From Succinatimonas sp. UBA6849 (lineage in GTDB: Bacteria > Pseudomonadota > Gammaproteobacteria > Enterobacterales > Succinivibrionaceae): a stretch of 22,611 bases of DNA. The stretch spans positions 10,055 to 32,665 of the forward strand of contig DKDL01000108.1 in the NCBI GenBank assembly GCA_002449335.1, written 5' to 3'. Below, in pieces: positions 14,955-22,611 of the stretch. Position 1 is the stretch's first letter. Each line of letters begins with the position of its first letter. The notes beneath the pieces were generated by a model. The model was not told the origin of the DNA. It saw only the letters and a program-made list of their open reading frames with translations, and ran no database searches. The position numbers were made by a program, and so were the translations under genes.

Positions 14955-16295
14955 ATGGCAAATAAAAAGAAAGGCGGCACTATTGTTCATTCACACTACG
15001 CCTGCACTGTAGGCGCTGCTTATACAGTCGCAGCAATTAAAGGGGCTGTGCCTATTGCTAACACTGGTCCTGGCTGTATGTACAAACAGTTCTTCTTTTT
15101 AAGCTTTGATAACGGCTTTCAGGGAACAGCAGGTGTAAGTGGAGGCAATATCCCTAGCGCTAACGTAGGTGAGAACGATATTGTTTTCGGTGGTGCTAAG
15201 AAACTAGACAACTTAATTAGAGCAAGTTTAGGTGTTGTTAAAAGTGATCTTTTCGTAGTACTTACAGGTTGTTCTGGTGAGTTGGTAGGTGACGATGTAG
15301 GCTCTGTAGTACGCAAGTACCAAAAGAACGGTTATCCAATTGTGTTTGCTGACACCGGTGGCTTTAAGGGTACTAATCTTGATGGTCATGAGCTTGTAGT
15401 AAAGGCAATCATCGATCAGTTTGTAGGTAAGTACGACGGTGAGAAACAAAAAGGCCTAGTTAACCTGTGGCTTGAAACACCTTACTTTAACCAGAACTGG
15501 AGAGGTGATTATCTTGAGATTGTGCGTATCTTAAGAGCAATCGGCTTTGAAGTTAATGTCTTATTTGGACCTGAAAGTGGTGGTGCAAAGGAGTGGAAAG
15601 ACATTCCTAAGGCAGATTTCAACCTTCTAATCGGCACCTGGAACGGTCTTAAGATTGTAAAACACTTAGAAAAGAAATACTCACAGAGATATCTTCACAT
15701 TGACAGATTACCAATCGGTGAAGAGGCAACCACAAGCTTTATCCGTAAGGTTGTAGAGTTCGGTGGAATTGATAAGACTAAGTCTGAAGAGTTCATTAAG
15801 AAAGAGTCTGAAATCTACTATTACTTCTTAGAGCATTTTGCAAACTTCTTCTCAGAGTACTGGTATGGTCTTCCAGCAAAGTTTGCAGCAGTAGGCAGTT
15901 CAACTGATGTGCTTTCTTACAGTACTTTCTTAACCGATCAGTTAGGTTTAATTCCTGTAAAGCAGATCATTACAGATAATCCTCCTGAGAACCTGCGTGA
16001 GCAGATTTCAGAGAGCTTTAAGCACTTATCAGAGGATGTCTCAGTAGATGTTGAGTTCCATGAGGATGGTTACTTTGTAGAAAAATCATTATCTGAAACT
16101 GATTTTGGTTCAGGTGTGCCTCTGCTTTTAGGCAGTAGCTGGGAAGCTGATGTAGCAAGATCTAAGAAAGCTTTGCTAATTGAAGTTTCAGCACCTTCTA
16201 CGGAGACATTAGTAGTAACCCGCAGCTTTGCAGGTTACAGAGGCGGTTTAAATCTGATTGAACGCGTATACAGCGCAGCAGTTGGCAACAAATAA
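14955..16295 (+). CDS. Nitrogenase-like component 1 beta (K-like; candidate MarK)
   Basis: The 446-residue beta subunit would pair with the D-like protein as an alpha2-beta2 complex. It keeps the three P-cluster cysteines of NifK: C17 (HYACTVGAAY), C41 (TGPGCMYKQ) and C106 (LTGCSGELVGDD). It starts close to the first of these, so it lacks the long N-terminal extension of molybdenum NifK and resembles the shorter AnfK/VnfK/Mar type. NifK's Ser188 region has no obvious counterpart that I can align. The gene begins 2 bp after the D stop, indicating translational coupling, and the H-like gene follows 27 bp later. No delta (AnfG/VnfG) gene is present between or after them, which argues against a true Fe-only or V nitrogenase. 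Confidence 0.9.
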   Translation: MANKKKGGTIVHSHYACTVGAAYTVAAIKGAVPIANTGPGCMYKQFFFLSFDNGFQGTAGVSGGNIPSANVGENDIVFGGAKKLDNLIRASLGVVKSDLFVVLTGCSGELVGDDVGSVVRKYQKNGYPIVFADTGGFKGTNLDGHELVVKAIIDQFVGKYDGEKQKGLVNLWLETPYFNQNWRGDYLEIVRILRAIGFEVNVLFGPESGGAKEWKDIPKADFNLLIGTWNGLKIVKHLEKKYSQRYLHIDRLPIGEEATTSFIRKVVEFGGIDKTKSEEFIKKESEIYYYFLEHFANFFSEYWYGLPAKFAAVGSSTDVLSYSTFLTDQLGLIPVKQIITDNPPENLREQISESFKHLSEDVSVDVEFHEDGYFVEKSLSETDFGSGVPLLLGSSWEADVARSKKALLIEVSAPSTETLVVTRSFAGYRGGLNLIERVYSAAVGNK

Positions 16296-16322
16296 TAAAT
16301 CTATTTTTTAAGGAAAAATCAA

Positions 16323-17150
16323 ATGGCAGCAAGACAAATTGCAATTTATGGTAAAGGCGGTATCGGTAAATCAACTACTACTCAGAACCTTACAGCAGGT
16401 TTAGCTGAGAGAGGAAATAAAGTCATGGTTGTAGGCTGTGATCCTAAAGCTGATTCTACAAGACTTCTTTTAGGTGGCTTAGCTCAGAAAACCGTATTGG
16501 ATACCTTACGTGATATTGGTGAAGATTTAGAGTTAACCGATATCTTAAAAGAGGGCTATAAGGGTACCCGTTGCGTAGAGTCAGGTGGTCCTGAGCCAGG
16601 TGTAGGTTGCGCAGGTCGTGGCATTATCACCGCTATCAATCAGTTAGAGCGATTAGGTGCTTATACAGACGATCTTGATTACGTTTTCTATGACGTTTTA
16701 GGTGACGTGGTTTGTGGTGGTTTCGCTATGCCAATCCGTGAAGGCAAAGCTAAAGAAATCTATATCGTAGCATCTGGTGAAATGATGGCTTTATATGCTG
16801 CTAACAACATCTCTAAAGGTATTGCTCGTTACGCAAGACAGGGTGGTGTTCGCTTAGGTGGCATCATCTGTAACAGCAGAAAAGTTGATAGAGAGTATGA
16901 GTTAGTAGAGGCTTTTGCCAAAGAGTTAGGCACTCAGTTAATCCACTTTGTACCTCGCGATAACGATGTTCAAAGAGCTGAGATTAGACGTAAGACCGTA
17001 ATTGAGTTCAATCCAGAGGCAGCTCAGGCAAATGAGTACAGAGAACTTGCTCGTAAGATTGAAGAGAACAAGAACTTTGTTATTCCTAAGCCTTTAACTC
17101 AGGACAGATTAGAAGAGATCTTACTTGAGTATGGTCTAATGGATCTTTAA
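16323..17150 (+). CDS. nifH: Nitrogenase-type iron protein (NifH/AnfH-like; candidate MarH)
   Basis: The 275-residue homodimeric ATPase would transfer single electrons to the DK complex, holding one [4Fe-4S] cluster between subunits. It is a full-length, highly conserved family member: Walker A YGKGGIGKSTT (9-19), GCDPKADSTR (38-47), CVESGGPEPGVGCAGRG (84-100) with cluster Cys96 and the ADP-ribosylatable-type Arg99, VLGDVVCGGFAMP (125-137) with cluster Cys131, and CNSRKVD. The sequence is closer to AnfH/VnfH than to BchL or ChlL. AAGGA lies before the ATG. It is last in the operon instead of first as in nifHDK. The symbol denotes the family; the physiological partner is the D/K pair upstream. 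Confidence 0.93.
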   Translation: MAARQIAIYGKGGIGKSTTTQNLTAGLAERGNKVMVVGCDPKADSTRLLLGGLAQKTVLDTLRDIGEDLELTDILKEGYKGTRCVESGGPEPGVGCAGRGIITAINQLERLGAYTDDLDYVFYDVLGDVVCGGFAMPIREGKAKEIYIVASGEMMALYAANNISKGIARYARQGGVRLGGIICNSRKVDREYELVEAFAKELGTQLIHFVPRDNDVQRAEIRRKTVIEFNPEAAQANEYRELARKIEENKNFVIPKPLTQDRLEEILLEYGLMDL

Positions 17151-17192
17151 TAAAAAAGATCTTAAAAAAACTGAGTAAATTAAAAACATAAT

Positions 17193-17251
17193 TGCTCCTT
17201 GTTTGATTTGTCAGGCTCCATTGAGCCTGGCATCTTTTAGTTTTAGGAGCA
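17193..17251 (+). terminator. Terminator after the nitrogenase-like operon
   Basis: CAGGCTC (17212-17218) pairs with GAGCCTG (17223-17229) around CATT, followed by GCATCTTTT. An outer pair, TGCTCCT (17193-17199) with AGGAGCA (17245-17251), encloses it. It ends the X-B-D-K-H transcript and separates it from the MetN-like gene. Confidence 0.75.
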
Positions 17252-17325
17252 CTAAAAATAAAAAAGATTAAGAGCTTAATCTCTGCATTAAGCTAGTGCG
17301 TATTGTAAAAGGTATTGGTGTAGTC

Positions 17326-18336
17326 ATGATATCTTTAAGTAAAGTTACCAAAGTTCAAGGAAAGCACAATGTTCTCGATAACATCTCCTTTGAAGTAAAA
17401 AAAGGAGAGTTTGTAGTTTGTGTATCTCCTGATGCTGATACTCGTACTGCTCTTTTAGAGTGTTTAGGCAGAATTACAAAGCCTGATTCTGGAAACATCA
17501 GAGTAGGAGAGCTAGATCTATCAAACTTAAAAAGAGAAACACTGCGTTTTTATAAAAGCAAAGTAAACCTAATCTCATATAACGCAGTATTAAACAGACG
17601 AGACACTGTCTATGACAATGTTGCACTACCTTTAAAATGCACTAACTTATTATCAAGCCAGATAGCACGTGTAGTCAGTAAAGCCATCTCTTTATTAAAG
17701 ATTGAGAACAACATTCAAAATCGTTGTTTGAACTTATCTGACTTTTTAAAGATTAAGGTTCTAATCAGCAGAGCTGTAGCTCAAAACTCTGAAATTCTCT
17801 TATTAGATGATCCTCTTTCAAGATTAAATCATGAGGAGAGGGAAATCATCATAAACATCTTAAAAGATCTTAACAAACGCTTAGGTTGTACCATCATTGT
17901 AACAGTGCCTAAGCTTTCACAGCTTGAGAATAAATCATCCCTTAGAGTCATTAACATTGAAGATGCTAAAGATCTTAATGGACAAGCAAATGATAAAGAC
18001 AGAGCTGTTGCTTCTATCACTTCAAAAGACAATTTAAAGGTAGCTAGTAAAGATCATGAGGATAAAGCTACAAGTGAATACATAGACAAAAAGGTAAAAG
18101 TTGTTATCGAAAATTTAATTAGCACACAAACTGTTGAAGATCCTTCTGTATCTAAAGGCATCATTTACACTATAGCCACAGAGCTTAGGTTACCTTTTGA
18201 AATCGGAGAGGGGAAGGTTGTACCTTTAGATAATACTATTAAAGAGAAGTTTTCTTTGGTAGTAGATGAGAAGTACCTAAAAGTGCTTGCAGACTTTCTT
18301 GAAAAAAGAGCAATCTCTTTTGAATTGAGTAATTGA
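17326..18336 (+). CDS. MetN-like ABC ATPase with degenerate catalytic motifs
   Basis: The 336-residue protein aligns by eye with MetN, the ATPase of methionine importers: NVLDNISFEVKKGEF (15-29), RRDTVYDNVALPL (91-103) and a C-terminal part (about 256-336) that may be a remnant of the NIL methionine-sensing domain. All catalytic motifs are altered. Walker A is SPDADTRT (34-41) with Arg for Lys and no glycines; the Q-loop reads LISYNAV without Gln; LSGGQ is LSDFL (137-141); Walker B ends LLLDDP with Asp for Glu; the switch His is Pro (TVPK). Residues 213-255 are a highly charged insert. It is unlikely to hydrolyse ATP normally. No permease or binding protein is adjacent. ATG 17326 fits MetN starts; the GTG at 17296 adds ten residues without a ribosome binding site. 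It ends in TGA. Confidence 0.75.
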   Translation: MISLSKVTKVQGKHNVLDNISFEVKKGEFVVCVSPDADTRTALLECLGRITKPDSGNIRVGELDLSNLKRETLRFYKSKVNLISYNAVLNRRDTVYDNVALPLKCTNLLSSQIARVVSKAISLLKIENNIQNRCLNLSDFLKIKVLISRAVAQNSEILLLDDPLSRLNHEEREIIINILKDLNKRLGCTIIVTVPKLSQLENKSSLRVINIEDAKDLNGQANDKDRAVASITSKDNLKVASKDHEDKATSEYIDKKVKVVIENLISTQTVEDPSVSKGIIYTIATELRLPFEIGEGKVVPLDNTIKEKFSLVVDEKYLKVLADFLEKRAISFELSN

Positions 18337-18370
18337 AATAAAGAGATTAGATACAAAGAGAATAGATACA

Positions 18371-18404
18371 AAAAGAGAAGACTGGTTTCCCTATCTTCTC
18401 TTTT
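18371..18404. terminator. Bidirectional terminator between MetN-like gene and ychF
   Basis: AAAAGAGAAGA (18371-18381) and TCTTCTCTTTT (18394-18404) form a perfect 11-bp stem with A and T flanks, so it can serve both converging genes. A second perfect dyad, AACGTTTAA (18406-18414) with TTAAACGTT (18421-18429), overlaps the ychF stop codon. Confidence 0.85.
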
Positions 18405-18420
18405 GAACGTTTAAATCAAA

Positions 18421-19515
18421 TTAAACGTTGAATAAGAACTCGAATAAGTCACCGTCGTGAACGATGTAGTCCTTACCTTCAGATCTTAACTTACCAGCTT
18501 CTTTAGCGCCTGCTTCACCGTTGTATTTGATGAAATCGTCATAAGCGATAGTCTGAGCGCGAATGAAACCTCTTTCAAAGTCAGAGTGAATTTTACCAGC
18601 TGCCTGTGGAGCGGTAGCACCAACTTTAACAGTCCATGCTCTTACTTCCTTAGGACCTGCTGTAAAGAAGGTCTGTAGACCTAATAACTGATAGCCAGCA
18701 CGAATAACACGGTTTAAACCTGGTTCTTCAATGCCTAAGCTGTCCATGAACTCTTTTCTGTCAGCATCATCCATAGATGCTAAATCAGACTCAATTGCAG
18801 CAGATACTGGAACTACAATTGATTTTTCTTCATCTGCTAATTTCTTAACAGCATCTAAATAAGGATTGTTAGTAAAGCCATCTTCAGATACGTTAGCAAT
18901 GTACATTACAGGCTTGATGGTTAAGAAGTTGAAGTTTCTTAAAGCAGCTCTGTCGGCATCGGTAAAGTCAACAGAACGTAACATCTTGCCTTGCTCTAAA
19001 GCAGGTTTGCACTTCTCTAGGGCTACAACCTGAGCTAAAGCTTCCTTATCACCACCGGTTCTTGCTCTTTTCTCTAAACGCTGTAAAGCCTTATCACAGA
19101 TATCAAGATCACTTAGAGCAAGCTCAGTGTTGATAACTTCAATATCTTCAACAGGATCAACTTTGCCAGCGACGTGAATAACGTTCTCATCATCAAAGCA
19201 GCGAACTACGTGTGCAATTGCATCGGTTTCACGGATGTTCATTAAGAACTGGTTACCTAAACCTTCACCCTTAGAAGCACCTTTTACTAAACCTGCAATA
19301 TCTACGAACTCCATTGAAGTTGGAACAATCTTAGCAGGCTTTACGATAGCTGCAATTGCGTCTAAACGTGGATCTGGTACTGGAACGATACCGGTATTAG
19401 GTTCGATAGTGCAGAATGGAAAGTTTTCTGCTGCAATTCCTGCTTTTGTTAGTGCATTGAACAAGGTAGATTTACCAACATTAGGCAGACCTACAATACC
19501 GCATTTAAAACCCAT
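18421..19515 (-). CDS. ychF: Redox-regulated ATPase YchF
   Basis: YchF (Ola1) is an Obg-related, ATP-preferring P-loop protein that binds ribosomes and is involved in stress responses. The 364 residues are the usual size. The G domain shows GLPNVGKST (9-17), the FCTIEPN switch and VDIAGLVKGASKGEGLGNQFL; the C-terminal TGS domain contains FFTAGPKEVRAWTV and ends DYIVHDGDLFEFLFNV. AGGAG precedes the ATG. Pth lies 12 bp upstream, the same pth-ychF pair as in enterobacteria. Confidence 0.97.
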   Translation of the reverse strand: MGFKCGIVGLPNVGKSTLFNALTKAGIAAENFPFCTIEPNTGIVPVPDPRLDAIAAIVKPAKIVPTSMEFVDIAGLVKGASKGEGLGNQFLMNIRETDAIAHVVRCFDDENVIHVAGKVDPVEDIEVINTELALSDLDICDKALQRLEKRARTGGDKEALAQVVALEKCKPALEQGKMLRSVDFTDADRAALRNFNFLTIKPVMYIANVSEDGFTNNPYLDAVKKLADEEKSIVVPVSAAIESDLASMDDADRKEFMDSLGIEEPGLNRVIRAGYQLLGLQTFFTAGPKEVRAWTVKVGATAPQAAGKIHSDFERGFIRAQTIAYDDFIKYNGEAGAKEAGKLRSEGKDYIVHDGDLFEFLFNV

Positions 19516-19527
19516 TTTATTATTCTC

Positions 19528-20124
19528 CTAGTTAGGCTTGTAACCATTAATCATTGATGTTGCTTTAGAAACTCCGTCTGTAAATAGCTTGTCTATTGCT
19601 AAAAGAGCTTCTTCATAAGCATCATCGATAAGCTTCTTGTCTGTAGCAGAAGGCTTACCTAAAACCCAGTTGATTACCTCATGTGATGGTGGTTTACCAA
19701 TACCCAGACGTAATCTGTAATAGTTTTGTGAATTTGATAAATTTGCAGTGATGCTGCGCAGACCATTGTGTCCTGCCAAACCACCACCAAATTTAAACTT
19801 CATATGACCTGCCGGAAGATCAAGATCGTCATGACAAACTAAGATTTCCTCAGGTTTAATCTTGTAGAAATTGCACAGGGCAGCTACAGAACGACCAGAT
19901 TCATTCATAAAGGTAGTAGGGAATACCAGTCTTACTTCGTGATCTAAGATCATGCCTCTACCTAAAATTCCTGAGAACTTGCCTTCAGGACGCATGTCAA
20001 TTCTGTATTTATCTGCAAGCTTATATAAAAAATCAACACCGATGTTGTGTCTGGTGTGTTCATACTCAGAACCAGGATTACCCAGACCTACAATCAGTTT
20101 GATATTGCACTTGTCGTTAGCCAT
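19528..20124 (-). CDS. pth: Peptidyl-tRNA hydrolase
   Basis: Pth frees tRNA from peptidyl-tRNAs that drop off the ribosome. The 198 residues match the family: VGLGNPGSEYEHTRHNIG with catalytic His26, FMNESG, HDDLDLPAG and GHNGLRSI, then YRLRLGIGKP. The start overlaps the folK stop by 8 bp, so the two are translationally coupled; ychF follows. This linkage to folK differs from E. coli, where pth and folK are apart. Confidence 0.97.
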   Translation of the reverse strand: MANDKCNIKLIVGLGNPGSEYEHTRHNIGVDFLYKLADKYRIDMRPEGKFSGILGRGMILDHEVRLVFPTTFMNESGRSVAALCNFYKIKPEEILVCHDDLDLPAGHMKFKFGGGLAGHNGLRSITANLSNSQNYYRLRLGIGKPPSHEVINWVLGKPSATDKKLIDDAYEEALLAIDKLFTDGVSKATSMINGYKPN

Positions 20125-20611
20125 TTATAACCTTAACGTCTTGTTTTTCTTTTGTAGGTAGCGCATCAAAAAGCTCTTTGATGCTCTGATTAAATTTTGT
20201 AACTAAAAAGTCTGGCTCAATGTCCTTTAAAGGAGCCAGCACGAAAGCTCTCTCCTGCATCCTAGGATGTGGCAAGGTGAGCTTTTTATCATCACTTCTA
20301 GTATCTCCGTATGCAATGATATCAATATCAAGAGTTCTAGGACCATCTTTGAACAGTCTTACTCTTTTGTATTTCTGTTCAAGTGATGACAGAAATTCTA
20401 GTAACTTATAAGAGTCGATATCTGTTTCAAGAGATAATGCTAAATTTACAAAATCGTCCTGATCTAGAAATCCTACAGGTTTGGTCTTATAAAAAGGAGA
20501 TACCACTACCTTTTCAATGCCATCATGCTGTTTAATATCTTCAATAGCGTGATTTAAGATATCGATGCTGTCACCAAGATTAGAACCTAATGAGAGTAAA
20601 ACTTTGGTCAT
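20117..20611 (-). CDS. folK: Hydroxymethyl-dihydropterin pyrophosphokinase (FolK)
   Basis: FolK activates 6-hydroxymethyl-7,8-dihydropterin with ATP for folate synthesis. The 164 residues include LLSLGSNLGDS (5-15), the SPFYKTKPVG loop, PRTLDIDIIAYG with the metal-binding aspartates, and LPHPRMQERAFVLAPL. It starts 1 bp after the pcnB stop and overlaps pth, forming a gluQ-pcnB-folK-pth-ychF block; the first three are in this order in E. coli. Confidence 0.97.
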   Translation of the reverse strand: MTKVLLSLGSNLGDSIDILNHAIEDIKQHDGIEKVVVSPFYKTKPVGFLDQDDFVNLALSLETDIDSYKLLEFLSSLEQKYKRVRLFKDGPRTLDIDIIAYGDTRSDDKKLTLPHPRMQERAFVLAPLKDIEPDFLVTKFNQSIKELFDALPTKEKQDVKVING

Positions 20612-20612
20612 T

Positions 20613-22115
20613 TTAGTTACCTAAGTTCATGGAAGCTCTCCATGCTCTTGCTTTAGCTAGCTGCTCTTTACGCTTAGCGCTTAAGTTGGTCTCATCCTCA
20701 AAGCCTTCAGTGGCAGGATTTTTTGAGGCTTTTTGCTTTTTAGATTTCTTTTTATTATTAGAAAACTTTTGCTGATATTTTTGATCTTTTAAAGCTTTTC
20801 TCTTAGCAGCAATTGCAGCTGATTTTACATAGTAAGGCTGCCAGAAATTAACGCAATTAACTAAATATGGTTCAAACTTTGCACGCAAAGAGATGAAATC
20901 AAAGGCAGCTCTAAAGATAGTTCTGTTTGAAACTTCATCATAGTCTTTTAGCTGTTCAATTTGCTGCAGAACTAACTGCATTCTCCACAATGACTTAATG
21001 CTGTCGCTTACAGCCATTGGAATGTCAGTTACTTTATCCTGATTATCAAATACAGAATCTAAAGCTAATCTTACAATGTCATTGTCTTCCATTGGAGACA
21101 CCATAGATTCACTGTAGCGTCTTAATCTGAAGACATTGTTCTGGAATACGCCCCATAGAATTACTGAATATAAGAAGTGAGGCATATTTCTCTTGTTTTC
21201 AGCATATCTCTTATCAGAGCTTGAAAGCGCATACTCAACGAAGTCGATATAGCTCTTGTTATCTAAGAAGTCACCAGCATCAGGGAACAGAAGTTCAAAG
21301 ATATTGTACTTTCTTAAAATCTTAAAGCTGTTATAGCCGTGACCTGTAATAAAGAGTTTGTTTACCTCTTCAAACATACGGGCATTAGAAACTTCAAGTA
21401 AGAGAGCTGATAGTCTCTTAATCGGATCTGATGTTCTCTTTGAGAGCTTAAAGCCTAGCTTTGCGCTAAATCTTAAAGCTCTGATCATACGAACAGGATC
21501 TTCACTATATCTAGTATCAGGATCACCGATGATATCAATGATGCCCTTTTGCATATCGTAAAGACCACCGTTGTAGTCGTAGATCTCTTTTTTTACTGGA
21601 TCTAGATATAAAGCGTTAATGGTAAAGTCACGTCTTTGAGAATCTTCAACAATGCTTTTACCGTAGACATTGTCTCTTAAAAGCATGCCTGATTCTGCTG
21701 ACACTCTAGTTGGATTTACTTTACCTTTTTTTACTGTAGAGTTACTTCTAAAGGTAGTAACCTCAATAATATTCTGTCCGCTAAAGACCACATGAACAAT
21801 CTTGAATCTTCTGCCGATGATTCTAGAATTGGAAAAAATTCTATGGACCTGCTCAGGAGTTGCATCTGTTGATACATCAAAATCTTTAGGTTTCTTTCCT
21901 AGTAGAAGATCACGGATACAACCACCTACTAAATAGGCTTTAAACTTATGCTTTTGAAGGGTAGAAACAACCTGAACTGCTGCTTTTGATAGAGATGATA
22001 AATCTAGCCCCAGTTCACTTGCGGATACTATATTTTGAGCAAAGCCTTTTTTCTTGGCATTTGTTTTGAATTTTTTTAGACTTTCAGTATTAAGTCCTTG
22101 CAATGGTGCAGTAAT
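20613..22115 (-). CDS. pcnB: Poly(A) polymerase I (PcnB), probable AUU start
   Basis: PcnB adds poly(A) tails to RNA 3' ends, promoting decay. It belongs to the class II nucleotidyltransferases: LVGGCIRDLLLGKKPKDFD (about 62-80) with catalytic aspartates D78 and D80, GRRFKIVHVVF, RRDFTINALY, RMIRALRFSAKLGF. The C-terminus is strongly basic, with Lys/Gln-rich stretches as in E. coli PcnB, and probably binds RNA. The 500-residue length assumes the start ATT at 22115-22113, nine bases after GGAG (22128-22125) and just after an in-frame TAA (22124-22122). The next possible start, TTG at 22103, is too far from that GGAG. Only these starts are available before conserved sequence. Confidence 0.95.
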   Translation of the reverse strand: MTAPLQGLNTESLKKFKTNAKKKGFAQNIVSASELGLDLSSLSKAAVQVVSTLQKHKFKAYLVGGCIRDLLLGKKPKDFDVSTDATPEQVHRIFSNSRIIGRRFKIVHVVFSGQNIIEVTTFRSNSTVKKGKVNPTRVSAESGMLLRDNVYGKSIVEDSQRRDFTINALYLDPVKKEIYDYNGGLYDMQKGIIDIIGDPDTRYSEDPVRMIRALRFSAKLGFKLSKRTSDPIKRLSALLLEVSNARMFEEVNKLFITGHGYNSFKILRKYNIFELLFPDAGDFLDNKSYIDFVEYALSSSDKRYAENKRNMPHFLYSVILWGVFQNNVFRLRRYSESMVSPMEDNDIVRLALDSVFDNQDKVTDIPMAVSDSIKSLWRMQLVLQQIEQLKDYDEVSNRTIFRAAFDFISLRAKFEPYLVNCVNFWQPYYVKSAAIAAKRKALKDQKYQQKFSNNKKKSKKQKASKNPATEGFEDETNLSAKRKEQLAKARAWRASMNLGN

Positions 22116-22128
22116 TTTTTCTTACTCC
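22113..22128 (-). promoter_or_regulatory. Ribosome binding site positioned for an AUU start of pcnB
   Basis: On the minus strand GGAG (22128-22125) is followed nine bases later by ATT (22115-22113) in frame with pcnB. E. coli pcnB is known to start at AUU, which limits its expression and subjects it to IF3 discrimination; the same arrangement here suggests conserved translational restraint. Confidence 0.65.
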
Positions 22129-22251
22129 AAATTTACTCTTTTAAAACGTGCGCATTATACCATTTTTAAGGCTGTCTTGCAGTCAAGTGACTTTACAGAT
22201 ATTGTATATTTTTACGAATGCATCAATGTAGGTTACGTTAGCTATAAACAG

Positions 22252-22611
22252 TTAGTCATTCAACAATAAAGAACTTTTGCTGATATTTTCAACACAAAAG
22301 CGATCTACCGCTTTTGAAAGTATCTTGTAAACAGACATGTCTTCGTTCAAATCTTCTGTTTCTTGATTCAGAAACTTAAGACCTGTTATCAGCAATTTCT
22401 GTGGACTTGCCAAATCAAGTACGGCAGGGGAATGATTCTGTTTTGAGAGTTTTCTTTTGCTATCTTGCATGATTAAAGGTAAATGCAAATAGCGGGGAAC
22501 TTTTTCATTAAAACTTTTATAGAGTGAGATTTGAGCTGGTGTGATATCAATTAAATCAGCGCCTCTTACAATCTCTGTTATGCCTTCTAGAATGTCATCG
22601 ACAACACAGCC
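22252..22611 (-). CDS. gluQ: Glutamyl-Q tRNA(Asp) synthetase (GluQ), C-terminal part, cut by window edge
   Basis: GluQ charges glutamate onto the queuosine base of tRNA(Asp); it is a truncated glutamyl-tRNA synthetase homologue. The 119 visible residues contain ITEIVRGADLIDITPAQISLY, PRYLHLPLIM and the class I KLSKQNHSP motif (KMSKS-like), all typical of GluQ, and no anticodon-binding domain follows, which separates it from GltX. The N-terminal catalytic part lies outside. pcnB starts 136 bp downstream. The N-terminal zinc-binding Cys residues cannot be checked. Confidence 0.92.
   Translation of the reverse strand, partial: GCVVDDILEGITEIVRGADLIDITPAQISLYKSFNEKVPRYLHLPLIMQDSKRKLSKQNHSPAVLDLASPQKLLITGLKFLNQETEDLNEDMSVYKILSKAVDRFCVENISKSSLLLND

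Noticed and set aside
13348..16295. Protochlorophyllide or F430-type reductase (Bch/Chl/Cfb)
   Set aside because: The D and K proteins keep all six P-cluster cysteines plus the cofactor Cys and are accompanied by NifB and NifX, which those enzymes do not need.
13348..17150. True Fe-only or vanadium nitrogenase
   Set aside because: The H and K proteins look Anf/Vnf-like, but there is no delta subunit gene, no nifEN or nifV, and the cofactor His region of D differs.
12628..18336. TGA reassigned to tryptophan
   Set aside because: TGG is used for Trp throughout, no other gene has an internal TGA, and TGA ends the MetN-like gene just before a strong terminator.

Overview
The window is low-GC DNA that looks like the chromosome of a fermentative gammaproteobacterium, with a member of the Succinivibrionaceae as my best guess. 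The taxonomic signs are the enterobacterial-style gene neighbourhoods (frsA next to proB-proA; gluQ-pcnB-folK; pth-ychF), a ModF and a UspE-like protein, and a clostridial-type ferredoxin beside a cysteine desulfurase. No rRNA, tRNA, insertion sequence or CRISPR array was seen. Start and stop usage fits the standard bacterial code: most genes end in TAA, two plus-strand genes and pth end in TAG, and one ends in TGA just before a strong terminator.

Layout. 1-404 (minus) is the N-terminal part of murJ. 405-2036 is a 1.6 kb, very AT-rich stretch with no credible gene; it holds ten exact DnaA-box-like 9-mers plus several near matches and is a candidate replication origin. 2037-5850 (plus) carries frsA, proB and proA. 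5851-6375 is non-coding with two terminators and degenerate 33-bp repeats. 6376-7839 (minus) is modF, divergent from a tandem universal stress protein (8227-9117). 9483-10933 (plus) carries a small 2[4Fe-4S] ferredoxin and a NifS/IscS-type cysteine desulfurase.

The centrepiece is 11126-17150 (plus): a possible Cys/Met-rich leader peptide with hairpins, then a nitrogenase-like operon. Its genes are a tandem NifX-like cofactor carrier, a NifB-like radical SAM protein, component-1 alpha (D-like), component-1 beta (K-like) and the iron protein (H-like). The P-cluster cysteines and the cofactor cysteine are kept. There is no NifE, NifN, NifV or G subunit, and the position of the FeMo-co histidine is not conserved. 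This gene set and the sequence style fit a nitrogenase-like C-S bond-cleaving reductase (methylthio-alkane reductase, Mar) better than a true nitrogenase; that is an inference. The NifB-like gene has one in-frame TGA at codon 113 while the rest of its frame and motifs are intact. A MetN-like ABC ATPase with all catalytic motifs degraded (17326-18336) follows the operon terminator and again hints at sulfur or methionine metabolism.

18421-22611 (minus) is conserved housekeeping: ychF, pth, folK, pcnB and the C-terminal part of gluQ. pcnB appears to start at AUU, as described for E. coli pcnB.

How the genes may work together: the desulfurase and ferredoxin could supply sulfide and electrons, the NifB-like enzyme would build an Fe-S-C precursor, the NifX-like protein would carry it, and the H protein would pass electrons with ATP hydrolysis to the DK complex. 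The substrate cannot be read from sequence.
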